In this document: piece after piece, positions 1 through 11,099 of the stretch
How positions within the stretch are numbered: the stretch's first letter is position 1
Layout of the letters: every line of letters starts with the position of its first letter
From: Neostapfia colusana
Taxonomy: Eukaryota; Streptophyta; Magnoliopsida; Poales; Poaceae
NCBI GenBank assembly: GCA_030760725.1
Contig: JASWHV010000011.1
Span: 19,555,501-19,619,500, forward strand
Length of the DNA: 64,000 bases
Reading direction: 5' to 3'
Notes under the pieces: model-generated
Seen by the model: only the letters and a program-made list of their open reading frames with translations
What the model was told of the DNA's origin: nothing
The model's database searches: none
Made by a program: the position numbers and the translations under genes

Positions 1-751
1 TCAATCGCGAACTCCACTTCACGATCTGGGGCATAGCTGGCAACTCTTCAAGAAAAACGTCCAGATATTCCTTGATAACCCTTTTCTCTTTCACTTCCAC
101 TTCCACTTGATTGGGTTTAATGTCCCTCTTAGGTTCTTGTACAGCTATAAATTTCACTTTTGTGCCACTAGTGTGAATTAGTTCCACCGTTCTAGTCGAA
201 CAATGGATGATACCTTTATGTTTGGTCAACCAATCCATACCCAAAATAATATCTATCCCTTGCGAGTTTATCACTATGAGGTTTGCAGTAAATACTACCC
301 CATTAATGTCTAGGTTCACTTTGGGGCACACTTGTCTTGTTCTTATTTCTCCCCCTGGAGAGTTCACTGCTAATACATGATTCATTTGTGTTGTTGCTAG
401 ATCATGCTTCTTAACAAATCCTTGAGCAATGAACGAGTGGGTAGCACCAGAATCGAACAAAATGGTTGCAATGTGTAAATTTGCAGGGAACTTACCAATT
501 ACCACATCAGGTGCCTCCTGTGCTTCTTCCATTGTCATATGGTTCACCCGTCCTCGCATCATATTCTGCTGCTGTGGCTGCATAGGCTTCTTCTTTGGGC
601 ACTTATGAGCGTAGTGCCCCACTTCACCACAGTTGAAGCATTGCACGCCAACTTTAGGTGCCTGGCCTTTGTTGTCTTCGGGTGGGTTCTGTGGCCCTTG
701 CCTTGTTGGTCGAGGTTGATAAGTGGGGCGTGGCTGCTGCACAAACTGATG
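1..751 (-). pseudogene. Gypsy A nucleocapsid zinc knuckle and aspartic protease, decayed
   Basis: Downstream continuation of the Gag in 752-1669. The minus strand encodes a CCHC knuckle (CFNCGEVGHYAHKC) near 600-640. A retropepsin with the catalytic LFDSGATHSF motif follows near 440-465, and then the family hallmark ILGMDWLTKH near 225-255. The protease would cut the Gag-Pol polyprotein inside the particle. The reading ends at the window edge in the linker before RT (EYLDVFLEELPAMP), where a 1-nt loss relative to gypsy B breaks the frame. Gypsy B carries the same segment at 54020-54720. Non-functional as it stands, because stops separate it from Gag. Confidence 0.85.
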
Positions 752-1669
752 TTATGGCTGTACCGGTGCTGATGGAGGCCTGAAGTTCGGGTTGTACCCT
801 CTCGGTGCGTAGTAGGGTACCACAGCACGACTCATCTGCCCTGCAGGTTGCTGTACAAGACGTGGGCGTGTGTTGCTGCTTGACTCTTGATGTGACCATC
901 CCACCTTCCTCTTGTGTTCATTCTCCAAGGCCTTCGTCTTCCTCTCCACTATGAACGCCCTGTCCACCATCTTTCGGAAACTTTCATATTCGTTGGAGGA
1001 TATGGCACACTGCATTTCCATGGTGAGCCCTTCCATGAAACAGTACTGTTTCTGCTCATCAGTTTCAATGTCCCACAGTGCATAATTGGACAGTTGGGTG
1101 AACTTTGTGAGGTACTCCCTCACTGTCATGTTGCCCTGCTGCAGTCCCAAAAACTCCTTCCTCTTGTTCTTGAGCTCTCCCCTTGGTATGTAGTGGTTTC
1201 GGAAGCTGCGCTTGAACTCCTCCCAAGTTATGTTCTCGGGATCATGGTGGGCTGCAACGTAGGTGGTCCACCCGTCAGCAGCGGGTCCATGCAATTGATG
1301 AGAGGCAAACAGCACCATCTCATATCCTTGGCATTGTATGATCCTCATCTTGTTCTCAATGGTCTTGAGCCAATCGTCTGCCTCCAGTAGTTCAGCAGCA
1401 CTTGCAAACTTCGGGGGTTGAGTTCCTAGGAACTCACTCAACCATAGTTGACGTGGTGCAGCCTGTGGGGGTGGAGCTTGGTGCAAGTTGGCCACCACTT
1501 GAGTCAAATTCTGGATGAGCTGATTTTGATTGTCGATCATTTGGTAGATAGTATCAGCTCCTCCTCGGCGACCACCCCTGCCTTGCCATCCAGGAAGGTG
1601 AGGATTGGCAGCCTCATTGTTGTTGTTGTTGTTGGGGTTGGCACCACGACCTCTTCCTCTTCCGGCCAT
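752..1669 (-). pseudogene. Gypsy A Gag (capsid), C-terminally interrupted
   Basis: About 305 codons from an ATG at 1669. The N-terminus is Arg-Gly rich (MAGRGRGRG), followed by an Asn run from AAC/AAT repeats. Next comes the Ty3-type capsid core with EADDWLKTIENKM, an FASHQLHGPAA segment and ITWEEFKRSFRNHYIP, and then a Pro/Gln-rich linker. Gag builds the virus-like particle and packages element RNA. A TAA at 752-754 cuts the protein before the zinc knuckle. In gypsy B the same codon is CAA, so the stop is a C-to-T change next to a G-to-A change. One Trp (ADGWTT, ADWWTA in B) is also altered. The extra ORF lies 338 bp upstream. Confidence 0.87.
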
Positions 1670-2006
1670 CTATTATGACTAACCAAATGTCAACTTAATT
1701 ATTATGCATTACTTTCCCACATTGCTTTTATAAACTTAAACTTTTTAGACTTTAAAATTTAGACAATTTCAGGAACTCTCGCATAAATTTTCAGGCACCA
1801 TGTCTCATACGAAAATAAATGCAACTATTGATTCATAAGGTCTCACACAAAAGCAAATGCAATCATAAAGACGAGGTTGTGGACAAGTGCCCATGGCTCC
1901 CACAACTCACGTCACACACCAAATATTAACAAGCAAATAGATAGGTTCTTGACTCGACTACTCGATAACAGGCTGAAATAAGGGAAATAACTCTAAACGA
2001 TTCGTA

Positions 2007-2776
2007 TCACTGAGCTGGCTCGTCGGGGTCTTCCTCATCATTACGGCTGCCTTCTGACTCCACTCTAGGTGGGGAAGCTGCTGGTGGAGAGGTGCGGCGA
2101 CGCTTGTTCGCCCGACGGTCTGGAGAGTCAGGAGTCCATGTGTCATTCTCTGTGACACACAGTTCGTTCTTATCACCTCTCTCCCTCGCCCTCAAGCTGG
2201 CGCGAAGCAATGCCTCAGTCTCCTTCAGGGTGTCATGGACATCCTGAGGCTCCTGCTGGCACTCCTGCAGTCGAGTGCTGAGCATAGCCGCATCCTCCAA
2301 GCACATGTCCATGTGATCATGGGAAGTCCCCTGCTGCACCGGCAGGTACTTGTACTCCGCGGTGCCACTCTCACGCTGGAGGACATACATGTACTCAGTC
2401 CTGTCCAGTGGCCGCGGTTGATGTAACTCTGGCAGGTGATGGCCTCCCAGGTGATATCCTTCTCAGCATCAGCCTGAGTCGCCCGACAAGCTGGGGAGCG
2501 GTGGATCTTGAGCAGCTTGTTGTCATGGATGATCCTCATCTCTAAGCTCCATTCTTCCCGCCTTTCACGGACGGTCTTGGTAGAGCTGTAGTGTATGATC
2601 AGCTTGCCTACATTGCCGGCGGTGTGGAGCATACATCGAAGACGGCCCAACAAGCCTCCCACTGCAAACCTGTAGGAGTGGTACGTCACCGGGTGATTCT
2701 CCTCCCTCAAGGCAAGGGCAACTATAGGAACTCTCCCTCCGGTGGACTTGCGAGCGGTGCGGACCATGCGAACCAT
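2007..2776 (-). pseudogene. Gypsy A pre-gag ORF with histone H3 tail-like N-terminus (one frameshift)
   Basis: The start is the ATG at 2776, 210 bp inside the PBS. Residues 1-17 read MVRMVRTARKSTGGRVP. Aligned from the initiator Met with H3 (MARTKQTARKSTGGKAP), TARKSTGG is identical and Lys10 takes the place of H3 K9. A middle region without a family I recognise follows (GKLIIHYSST, KTVRERREEW). The C-terminal part, in another frame, is predicted coiled coil (LQECQQEPQDVHDTLKETEALLRASL), then a basic cluster (RRANKRRR) like a nuclear signal, then an acidic tail (DEEDPDEP). A 1-nt loss near 2410, judged against gypsy B, splits the frame. The function is unknown. The layout of tail mimic, coiled coil, basic patch and acidic end suggests a nuclear, chromatin-facing accessory protein, which is inference. 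Confidence 0.8.
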
Positions 2777-2985
2777 CTAAAACACAAAACATTTTAAAAT
2801 CAAGTTAGACAATAATCAAATAAATACTGTATTTTGAAATAAAGTTGAGGCAAGATGAACAAATCAAACAAAGGGACAACATTAATTAACACTTTTCACC
2901 CCACACATTTTGTAAAATAGTTTTTTAGGAACATAAGGTCATTAAATACGTCCATTTCTACCTAGGTCCACGTTCCTACGGGCAA

Positions 2986-3001
2986 CCTGGCTCTGATACC
3001 A
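2986..3001 (-). other. Primer-binding site of gypsy A (initiator tRNA-Met)
   Basis: The minus strand reads TGGTATCAGAGCCAGG, complementary to the 3' end of plant initiator tRNA-Met, the usual primer of this lineage. It lies four bases (3002-3005) inside the LTR edge and fixes the LTR boundary and element polarity. Confidence 0.93.
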
Positions 3002-3005
3002 CTTC

Positions 3006-6000
3006 TATCACACCCGGTTTTTCCAAAGAACGATCGAGTGACTCCCACATGTATGCCAGGATCATTTTCTCATACATGTGAGGACAAAGAGTGAAGCATC
3101 ATTATATTACAAGCCAAGTGTTTGAATATAAATAAGTCTTACATAACGTCTCGATGGACGATAGCATGTTCACAACATAGAAATAAACTAACAACGGAAG
3201 ATAAGTCTTGTGGGCTCCGTCACAGGCGTTGCCCGGGGGACTCCATGAACCTAGAATCCTTCCTCAGGTCCGAAGTCTTGGTCATTGTACACCACGTCAT
3301 TCCCTTGGCCTGAGCAGCAATTTAAAACCAACAGAAAAGCAAGCTTGAGTACCATAGGTACTCAGCAAGTGTGGGAAATGAATGTCATGCATGCTAGAAA
3401 AAGGAAAGGTTGAACTCATGGTTAAAGCACTACGCAATTAATACCTATCACCTTAGCTTATTAAGCACCTACATTACTACATAAGTGGAATGGTCCCAAT
3501 CCCCCAACCCATCATCAATATCAAATAACCATAACTTCATTTCCATTGTTAAGCTTCCCGCTTAACATCCTCCACTTCCCAATTCATCATCCTCTAATCA
3601 TGAATAAGTCCAAGCCGCTCTTGACCGTGAGCATGGCTGTCAAGACAGTTTTGACTCAGAGTTTGCACCACTGTACCCACATGTAGTGATTTCATCCCCC
3701 GTTGCCGGGTGGACTATAAAACCTCCATTATGCCAGTGGACGCGAACCACGTTCACACTTCCAAGGTGTGTAGCCAGGAGATCACTACGAGGCCTTTACA
3801 AAGGGATTCCCGACGAGTGTGGGCCCACTGAGGTTTCACCCCTAACAGCATCCAGGAGGCTCCAACCCCCGCTGCAGTGGCCCCCTATTGAGCCTTGTGG
3901 TTCCTATGGTAGTCCACCTGACACCTATTCCCCGCACCATCCAAACACCCATGCTACGCCGGGGATACACCTAATTAATTGGCCAAGCTGCCCCATCTCA
4001 GCATGTGGTTGGCACTGTAAAGCTAGGTTACATGCTCCATGAACCGGTCCTTAGGATCCAGGCAAGCACTAAACACAAACCCGTGTCTCGTGCACACAGC
4101 ACCAACCAAATCATCCAACTTGCCTAGATCCCTATCTCTACAAAATTAATAATAATCCATTCAAAGGGTAAAATAATCAAGGTGATGATTTCATATCCCA
4201 TTTATCCCATTCTAAGCATGGCTAAGCATGAGTAGTATAAATGAATGACATAATAAAATAACTCCCAACCCAGGCTACAAGGAAGCAAGATAATGAAAAT
4301 CTAGGGAAACTTCCTAGCATGGGTATCATATTTCAAATTCACAATGCAATTACCCTCTAACTATACATCCTAGTATAGGATCAAAGTGGTCAAGAACACT
4401 TGCCTTCTCCCTGCTGCTCCGGGAATGGAAAGTCTTGATCTTGAAAGGTGAGAACCGGCTCTGGGGCTGGTTCTAATCATGCCATCATACACATAACAAA
4501 AGAAAGCACATCCCATAAGCAATAGTCCACATTTCCACTCATGCAAACCACACATACATACATACATATGAATGTCATACACATATTTAAGTTTTGTGTT
4601 TACCCTAGATATGTTGATTCTAGGCATACATGCGCTTTAAACATATACATCCTTCCTAACTTTGATATTCAGACTTCTAAGTGCCCACTAATTTTGAATT
4701 TCAAATTTTAACAAATTTTCTATATTACATAATACACTTCTTAGTCCCAATATTCGCATGAAATGTAATTTCCAACTTCAAATGGGTTTTCAGACCTTCC
4801 TACAGTATTTAAGACTTGAAGTTTTGGATTTAGGACCTCATTTGACCTTTACTAATTATGTCTACCTATTTTATACATTTTCAAATTTATTTCCTATGCT
4901 TAAAAATAAATTTTCAGCCCTAAAACAGCAAAATATATCACCTACTCAGAATATAATTTGCTTAAAATTCCCAACAAAGTATCTATTGACTTCATAATTG
5001 TTTGGATCAATTTTAGACATATTTTTACCTACATTTCAAAATTATTTTAAACCTAAAAATAAGTTTTTCAGCAAAACAGAATTTAATTTCCCGTTTTCAG
5101 ATTTCCTTTGCAGGCTAAAATCAGTTCTCAAATCATTCTAAATATTTTCCAAGTGCTAGAAAAATTTAAGTTGTATTTGCACATGTATCTGCATCACCAT
5201 TTGAATTTAAATCCCATTCCTATGTTTAAATTTCTTAACTAGAGGCTCTGCAGGGACTGAAGTGCAAATTTACCCCACTGTAGAGTCCAAAACCTCATTT
5301 CCTAAATTTTCAGGGGTCTAACTATGCAAAACAGGGAGATTTTCCAAATTTCCAATTTATCCAGGGGCTAGAATTGGTATTTATACGTGTTTGCCTAATT
5401 TACCGAGAGCTCAGGGGGTAGAACAGAAAATCCAGGGGCTAGCTCTTCTTTTCCCACAACCCCAGGGGGTAGCCCGTAAATTTCTCAGGCCGGTAACGGT
5501 GGGTTCAATCTGGACCGTAGGATTTAAAGAGTGCGGCCCATATTAAAACATCGAAGGGGTACGGGGGTCTTGATTGCTAGCCGCACGATTTGAAATGGAC
5601 GGGCCACAGAGGGCCACGGCGGAGGGAGGCGGCGAACTCGCCGGACTTTCACAGAAACCCGTCTACCGGTCCCGAACCTTCGTTTTCTTTGCACAATTTG
5701 AAGGAGGGGGAGTAGGGGGCCTCACCTCGGTGGTTTTCTTGAGCTCGGAGGCCCTGAAAGTCGGTCGGCGACGAGGTCCGAGGGGGAAGCTCGGCGGTGC
5801 TCACCGGAGCTGTGGCTAGAGCGCAAAACACGGTGCCTTCTTCACCTGCAAGACTCCCCGGCGGCGGTGGAACACACTACACACGTTAGATCGGGGAAAA
5901 CGGAGGAAATTTGAGAGAAAACGGCGATGGGAGCTTCGGTCCTCAACGGGAAGGAAGTTGGGTCGCGCGGGGAGGAAAGGGGGCGGACTTCACTGTTTAA

Positions 6001-6369
6001 ATGGACAAGGCGCTGCGGAGTTGGTTGAGATCGTGCTGGAGTGCCCGGGGCCGGAGATTGTGGGTGTGCGAGCGCGAGGTTCGGAGACGGCGGGCGTGAT
6101 CGAGCGCGGGAGGAGCGGTGGCGGTTGGGAGAGATGGAGCTGACAGCTGGGTCCCGCGCGGCAGAGAGAGGAGGAGGAGGGGAATAGGCTGCGGTTGCTG
6201 GGCCAGCTGGTGGGTGTCGGCCCAGTGGCCATTTTTCTCTTTCCTTTCCTCTTTCTTTTTCTGTTTTTGTTTCAAATTTAAATTCCGGTTTGAATTTGAA
6301 ATTTTCTTCAACATGCATCATGTCCATTAATTTTGAATTCAAATTTTGCCACACTTATGGGGTGTTACG
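3006..6369 (-). repeat. Gypsy A 5' LTR (~3.36 kb)
   Basis: Bounded by the PBS at its 3' side and the copia-1 integrase at its 5' side. It begins with degenerate CGTAACACCCC and ends GGTGTGATA, where gypsy B ends GGTGTGACA (C-to-T). Reading on the minus strand: a GC-rich part (6240-5570), an AT-rich part (5470-4480), the mini-exon cassette (4472-4404 and 3309-3251), and a conserved structured block (about 4060-3600). The TATAAAGG found in both B LTRs near the end of the GC-rich part is lost here. The short ORFs in the GC-rich part are not conserved and I do not call them genes. Confidence 0.9.
3251..4472 (-). other. LTR mini-exon cassette of gypsy A
   Basis: The first segment (4472-4404, 69 nt) follows an AG acceptor and ends at AAG/GCAAGT, a GC-type 5' splice site. 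Its open frame is EPAPEPVLTFQDQDFPF and onward. The second segment (3309-3251, 59 nt) follows a pyrimidine-rich tract and CTCAG, and ends in TAG (NDVVYNDQDFGPEEGF). Joining them is in frame with the intron in phase 1. The last segment differs from the gypsy B 5' LTR copy at four sites, three of them synonymous. No start codon exon is identified. See the findings for the comparison across families. Confidence 0.5.
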
Positions 6370-6374
6370 TCAGC

Positions 6375-7340
6375 CCAAAATTTCCTAGGAGTTTGATATT
6401 CATCAAGCATAGTCCTAGACATCTCAACTAAGGTTCTGTTCTTTCTCTCTACAACACCGTTTTGTTGAGGTACATATGGTGAAGAAAATTGATGATCTAT
6501 TTCATTTTCAGCACAAAAGTGATCAAACGATTGATTTTTAAATTCGGTTCCATTATCACTTCTAATTGCTCTTAAAGATCCTGGGTGATCAATTGATAAT
6601 CTAAGAAATAAAGTTCTAAAGTGACTAAACGCTTCATTCTTAGATGCCATAAAGTAAACCCAAGGGTATCTAGAATAGTCATCAACAATCACAAGAAAAT
6701 ACCATTTACCTCCGAAGGATTGAACACGTGAAAGTCCTACGGTGTCAAGGTGTAAAAGTTGACCCGGTTCAGTTGTCATGGTCATTGTGAGAGGAGCATG
6801 TGAACCTGCAACCATCTTAGCATGTCTACAAGAAGAGCACACACTTTCTTTGTCCCCTTTAAGCTTAGGCAGCCCACGTATGCGATCAAGAGCACTAACA
6901 CGCGTGAGATGATCAAAGCCTATGTGACCAATTCTACGATGCCAAAAATATAAATCTTTGGAATCATTTGCAACTAGACATCTGTGCTTAGAGGAAGACA
7001 TATCAAAATCAGCTTTAAAAACTCTTCCAAACCGAGACATGTTAAATATAAGCTCACTATTTGAACCTACAACTTTGCAGCAGTTTTTCAGATTTTCATC
7101 TAGCAATTGTGAAACAGAAAGCAAGTTGTATTTCAAATTTTTGACAAGTGCCACATCCTTCAAAGTGTATTGATCATTTACTCTAACCGAACCCTTAGCA
7201 ATTATAGGAGTTAAAGAATTATCAGCAAAAGTAACATTCTTTACACGTGACACAAAAGAGAGAGAGGAGAACCATTCTTTGTTACCGGTCATGTGGCGTG
7301 AGCAACCTGAATCCACAATCCAAATGTTCTCCTTCCTCAA
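6375..7340 (-). pseudogene. Copia-1 protease end, GAG-pre-integrase and integrase, cut by gypsy A
   Basis: The open frame starts with the retropepsin motif DSGCSRHMTGNKEW. It continues through the GAG-pre-integrase domain (LYFWHRRIGHIGFDHL, CSSCRHAKM) and the integrase core. The three catalytic acids are visible: D in LLHLDTVG, D in IRSDNGTEF and E in GVVERKNRT. The frame is intact up to YQTPRKFWA and is then broken by the gypsy A LTR at 6369. Integrase would insert the cDNA; RT and RNase H should follow but are displaced off-window. Copia-2 holds a shorter, more damaged copy of this region. Confidence 0.9.
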
Positions 7341-7541
7341 GCGTGTAACCTACATAGAAGCACAATACGTCAATGACTCAATACTAGGGTTAGTTAAACG
7401 GCATTTAGGAATCCAGTACTGAGTCACACGACGTCCAGCAGGAATAACATGTGAAAGCTGAGATAAAACAACAGGTTTATGAGTCAAAGTTTGAGATTTT
7501 TTGTTCTTAACTACTGACCTATGAGGTGTTACTTGTGTAGT

Positions 7542-9664
7542 TTAAAAATCAGTAGCTCCGGAGGCAAAAACTGAAGCTCCGGAGGCAAAAACTGAAGCTC
7601 CGAAGGTAAACTTTGAATATTTCTGACTCATAACAGCAGGTTGCATGTTCCTGACATTCGGTTTAGTACGTGCAGCAAATTTTGCATGAGAGTTATAAGA
7701 TCTAGCTTGCATCCTTTCCTTTTGATGTTGTTTAGCTAGTCTATAACAAAAATCTATGACATGACCATCTCTACCACAATAGGTACAATGAAATTTAACT
7801 TTGTATTCATGTCTAGATGAGCATGCAGTATGCTTATTTGGACCCGAATGTGACAACACTCCTGCAGATTTAAAAACCACTTCTTTTTGTTTAGAAACTG
7901 TTTGAATTAAACCACTTTCTAATGATTTTACAATTTTAGGTGGATGTTCCTTAGCATGAGCATGTGAATCAAAACCTAAACCAGTTTTATCATTGCAAGA
8001 GTTGGAAGAATTCAGCAGCATGTTTAGGTTCTTATTCCCATTACAAAACCGATCTAATGTCCTATGCATGTTATCAAGTTTATTTGATAGGTCAAGACAA
8101 TTTTCACATGAAGTTTTTCCTTTTAATTTGCAATTGGAACAATATTTAACTTCATGAGAACGTAAAGCATTGTTCAATATAGAAATTTCTTTCATAGCAT
8201 CTTGTAGTTTCTTATGAAGATCATCGCAAGTAGAACAATGCAAATCAATTGTAGAATAACAAGCATCTTTCATGTTTTCATCATTAAGTGCAGCAAACTT
8301 TTTGTTCTTTTTGATTTCAAGTTCAAGTTTACCAAGTGTGGAGGTGTGTGCACTTCTTTGAGAGGACAATTGTTCATATATTAAATCACATGAGGAACAA
8401 GAATCATCACTAGGAATCAAGGATTTTAAACGATTAATTTCAGATTCTAGTGACTCAATTTTAACAGCATTGTCCCTAAGATTTTTGTCCTTTTTTTAAC
8501 AATAATAGTGGCACGAGAAATAGCATCTCACATTTCTTCGCAAGTAGGACTTACCTCTTCGGTGTCACTGTTGTGTTCTGCATCCTCCATACTTGATTTT
8601 GATTTGCCCGGCATGAAGCACAAGTTTGTCAGATCATCTTCATCACTTCCAATGTCTACATCACTCGAGCCAAGTTCTTGAAGTGCGGTGATGAAACTGT
8701 TTATCAGTTTGCGTCCTGTAAAACACTTCTTTTTCTTGTTGGTGTTGCCAAAAGAGGACTTGACTTTATTCTGCTCTTCATCACGGTTAAAAGGACCTGA
8801 AAGGTTAGGGCAATCTGTACGAAAGTGTCCTGTCTTACCACAATCAAAGCATCATTGAGGTCCGGAGCTTCCTCTCCTTCTAGTTCTCACATTTTGCAAT
8901 GCTTTTGAGAACCTAGTAGAAAGAAGTACTAGCTCCTCCTCTGGAAACTCCTCAATCTTTTCCAGGGTTAGTGAAGACAGAAAAGCAAGTGTATTGCTAT
9001 ATGATTGGCCGGAGCTAGGCATATCACGTTGTGAGACAAATGCAATAGTCTTATTTGGGTTCTTACGTGATATAATATCAATTTCATGACTTTTTAGCTT
9101 AGAATAAAGCACATCTAATATAAGAGTACTCATGATAGTGGATTCACGTATGGATGTTACTTTCATCTCCCAAATTGACATGTCTAATGCACTTAGTAAT
9201 TGCCTAGCATTTTCAGCATCTGAAAAATTAACGTTGACGCTACGCAAGTTGCTGATAATTTTATTAAAGCGAGCAAAGAGGTCATCAATGGACTCACCGG
9301 GTTGCATCTCAAAGCGCATGTATTCTTTCTTGAACATATCCTGTCTTACCTCGTTGATCATGTTGGATCCTTCGTGGTAGTCACAGAGTGCTCTCCACAC
9401 ATCGTACGCCGATCGGAGGTGTGCAACACGGTCGAAGTCGCTCTGAGTTAGTCCTTGTATGATCAAGTTCTGAGCCTTGTTGTTGTTGTCGACATCTCTC
9501 ATGTTTTTAGCTGTGACTTGATCGTTTGAAGGCACATCGTAAGGCTTGTACACCTTTTCCCATATTGCAAAGCCTTGCGCCTGGATGAAATCTTCCATGC
9601 GTGCCTTCCAAACCTGAAAATCAATACCACTAAACACACAATGTTTGGCAGAGTATTTCTCCAT
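7542..9664 (-). pseudogene. Copia-1 Gag with two zinc knuckles and CxxC coiled coil
   Basis: The ATG at 9664 opens a UBN2-type Gag (MEKYSAKHCVFSGIDFQVWKA, FEMQPGESIDDLFARFNKI). After residue 270 a TGA (8852-8854) replaces the CGA seen in copia-2, just before the first CCHC knuckle (CFDCGKTGHFRTDC). The continuation is acidic (SSDVDIGSDEDDLTN) and then coiled coil with repeated Cys pairs (CSSCDLI, CSTCDDL, CSNC, CENC). A second knuckle follows (CTYCGRDGHVIDFC). A second stop (TGT to TGA) lies at about 8525. The C-terminus holds a tandem repeat at 7544-7612. It forms the particle core; Gags of this length are usual for SIRE/Maximus elements. Confidence 0.85.
7544..7612 (-). repeat. 24-bp tandem repeat in the copia-1 Gag C-terminus
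   Basis: Two and a half units of a 24-bp sequence (plus strand GCTCCGGAGGCAAAAACTGA) encode repeats of FASGASV. Copia-2 has a single related unit near 47700-47730, so the expansion is specific to this copy. Confidence 0.75.
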
Positions 9665-9709
9665 GATGATTATTCAAAACACGTGCAAATCACAAAGATT
9701 AGAGCAACC

Positions 9710-9724
9710 TGGCTCTGATACCAA
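9710..9724 (-). other. Primer-binding site of copia-1
   Basis: The minus strand reads TTGGTATCAGAGCCA, initiator tRNA-Met type, directly inside the LTR edge at 9726. Copia-2 has the same site at 61279-61293. Confidence 0.9.
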
Positions 9725-10323
9725 TTTTAGGATCGAAGTACACGTGTAAAGCTACCAGAGGTGGGGGTGAATGGTAGATAAAAACTTTTCAGAGGAAGCA
9801 ACAAAACACCCCTCAGCAGAAAACCGATCTGTTAAAGAAACCGTGTGTGCGACTTAAACATGTTCAACTGTGACAAAACAAGTATAGATTGTAGAGAAAC
9901 ATGTCACGAAGACATCACAACAAGAATCATGAAAATCCGTTGAGAGAAACTCAAGTTACGATCGAATGATCGAACAAAGGTCAATCTGTCCTACGCGAAA
10001 AAAACAGTTCTGGAATACTGCAAAGAAACTCGTGTATATCAGAAACAACAAATTCAGTGACCGTGAAATTTTCACAGATGATAGATAATCAAGTTTTGAA
10101 GACAACCCAAAAATAATCACATCAATTGGATCTGTATAACTCGAGTTATGATAAAACCACCGAAGCAAGGTAGTGCTGAACAGACACTCGACGAGAAAAA
10201 CTTGTCTGAAACAAGTCGGACGAACAAGGCACAAAAGTTCCTTTAGAATACGAATTTTTATTTATAAAAACACAAGAGGAACAGCCCCAAAGTCGTGCCC
10301 ACATGAGACTTGGTCTCCCTTGC

Positions 10324-10332
10324 TTATATAAC
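10324..10332 (-). promoter_or_regulatory. TATA box of the copia-1 LTR
   Basis: The minus strand reads GGTTATATAAGC. It is conserved in sequence and position in the copia-2 LTR (61893-61902). It lies about 1.14 kb into the LTR, so transcription should begin near 10295 and U3 is about 1.17 kb. Confidence 0.7.
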
Positions 10333-11099
10333 CAGCCCTAAGGCCAACCCAATTCAAACTAGGACCCCTACTCCTACTTGGATTCAAACTGTAACTTTCC
10401 AATACTGCTCAAGACTCTTCTACACGCAGATAGAAGCAATCTTAACACTTCCAAACACCTTAGTAACGTCCCAAACATTGATAAAACAACTCAAATTCGT
10501 GACTCACACGAAATCCTATCATAACCAACTCAAAACTTTCCATATTTGAGTCAAACACGACTCAGACGCAGCCTGAGTCCATAACCTAGTCGGTTGGACC
10601 TTTCCGACCAATTCTTTACGTCCACATCTCTTTATCACGTCTTGGAACCATGCAGCCACGTCCATGCACTCCTTGCACATGTGCAAACATCTTCCAATGA
10701 CGTCCAAGATACCTTCATATGCATTGTTCTTGATTCAAACATACTGCGCAACCTCCCGATCAACTCAACCACAATTCCTTTCGAACTTGGTTGTTGAACC
10801 TCTTCTTCTCCCTAAGACTAGTTCAATGGATCCTGTCACCAGCCATGTATTGAACTCAAGCAACACCTGCACATGAATAAACAACTAATACTTCCGAGCA
10901 CAAGTCCTCGACTTGACTCTCGTTAGTTCCGAAACTACAACATCTTACGTGAGCACCTCACATAAGCATGTTGTAAACCATAGTAAAATGATATCAGCCA
11001 TAACCATAAAAACACACCAAAAACTTAGTAAATAATACTAAGTAAACTTTCCATAAGAGTAAATCAAGTTCGAAACATTGCAAGTTAAAAGCAGAACTA

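Larger units (their letters stand above)
1..6369 (-). mobile_element. Gypsy A: Tekay/Del-type LTR retrotransposon, 5' half
   Basis: Read on the minus strand the order is LTR (6369-3006), PBS (3001-2986), an extra ORF (2776-2007), gag (1669-752), zinc knuckle and protease (to base 1). Reverse transcriptase and integrase lie beyond the left edge. The gag, protease and LTR align with gypsy B (48331-59785), so A and B are one family. A interrupts the integrase of copia-1: the copia reading frame stops making sense at 6370, where the A LTR begins with a degenerate CGTAACACCCC (TGTAACACCCC in B). The adjacent 5 bases TCAGC (6370-6374) are the expected target duplication, whose partner is off-window. 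Many C-to-T and G-to-A changes create stops. Confidence 0.93.

Noticed and set aside
914..1390. Open frame of 158 codons on the plus strand
   Set aside because: It is the antisense of the gypsy A Gag and has no family match of its own.
2700..2776. That the H3-like tail reflects capture of a whole histone H3 gene
   Set aside because: Similarity ends after about 22 residues; the histone-fold part of H3 is absent from the remaining ~235 residues.
5842..6354. Pro/Ser/Arg-rich frames in the GC-rich part of the A LTR, and the equivalents at 48358-49032
   Set aside because: Frames are not conserved between A and B; the composition explains the length.
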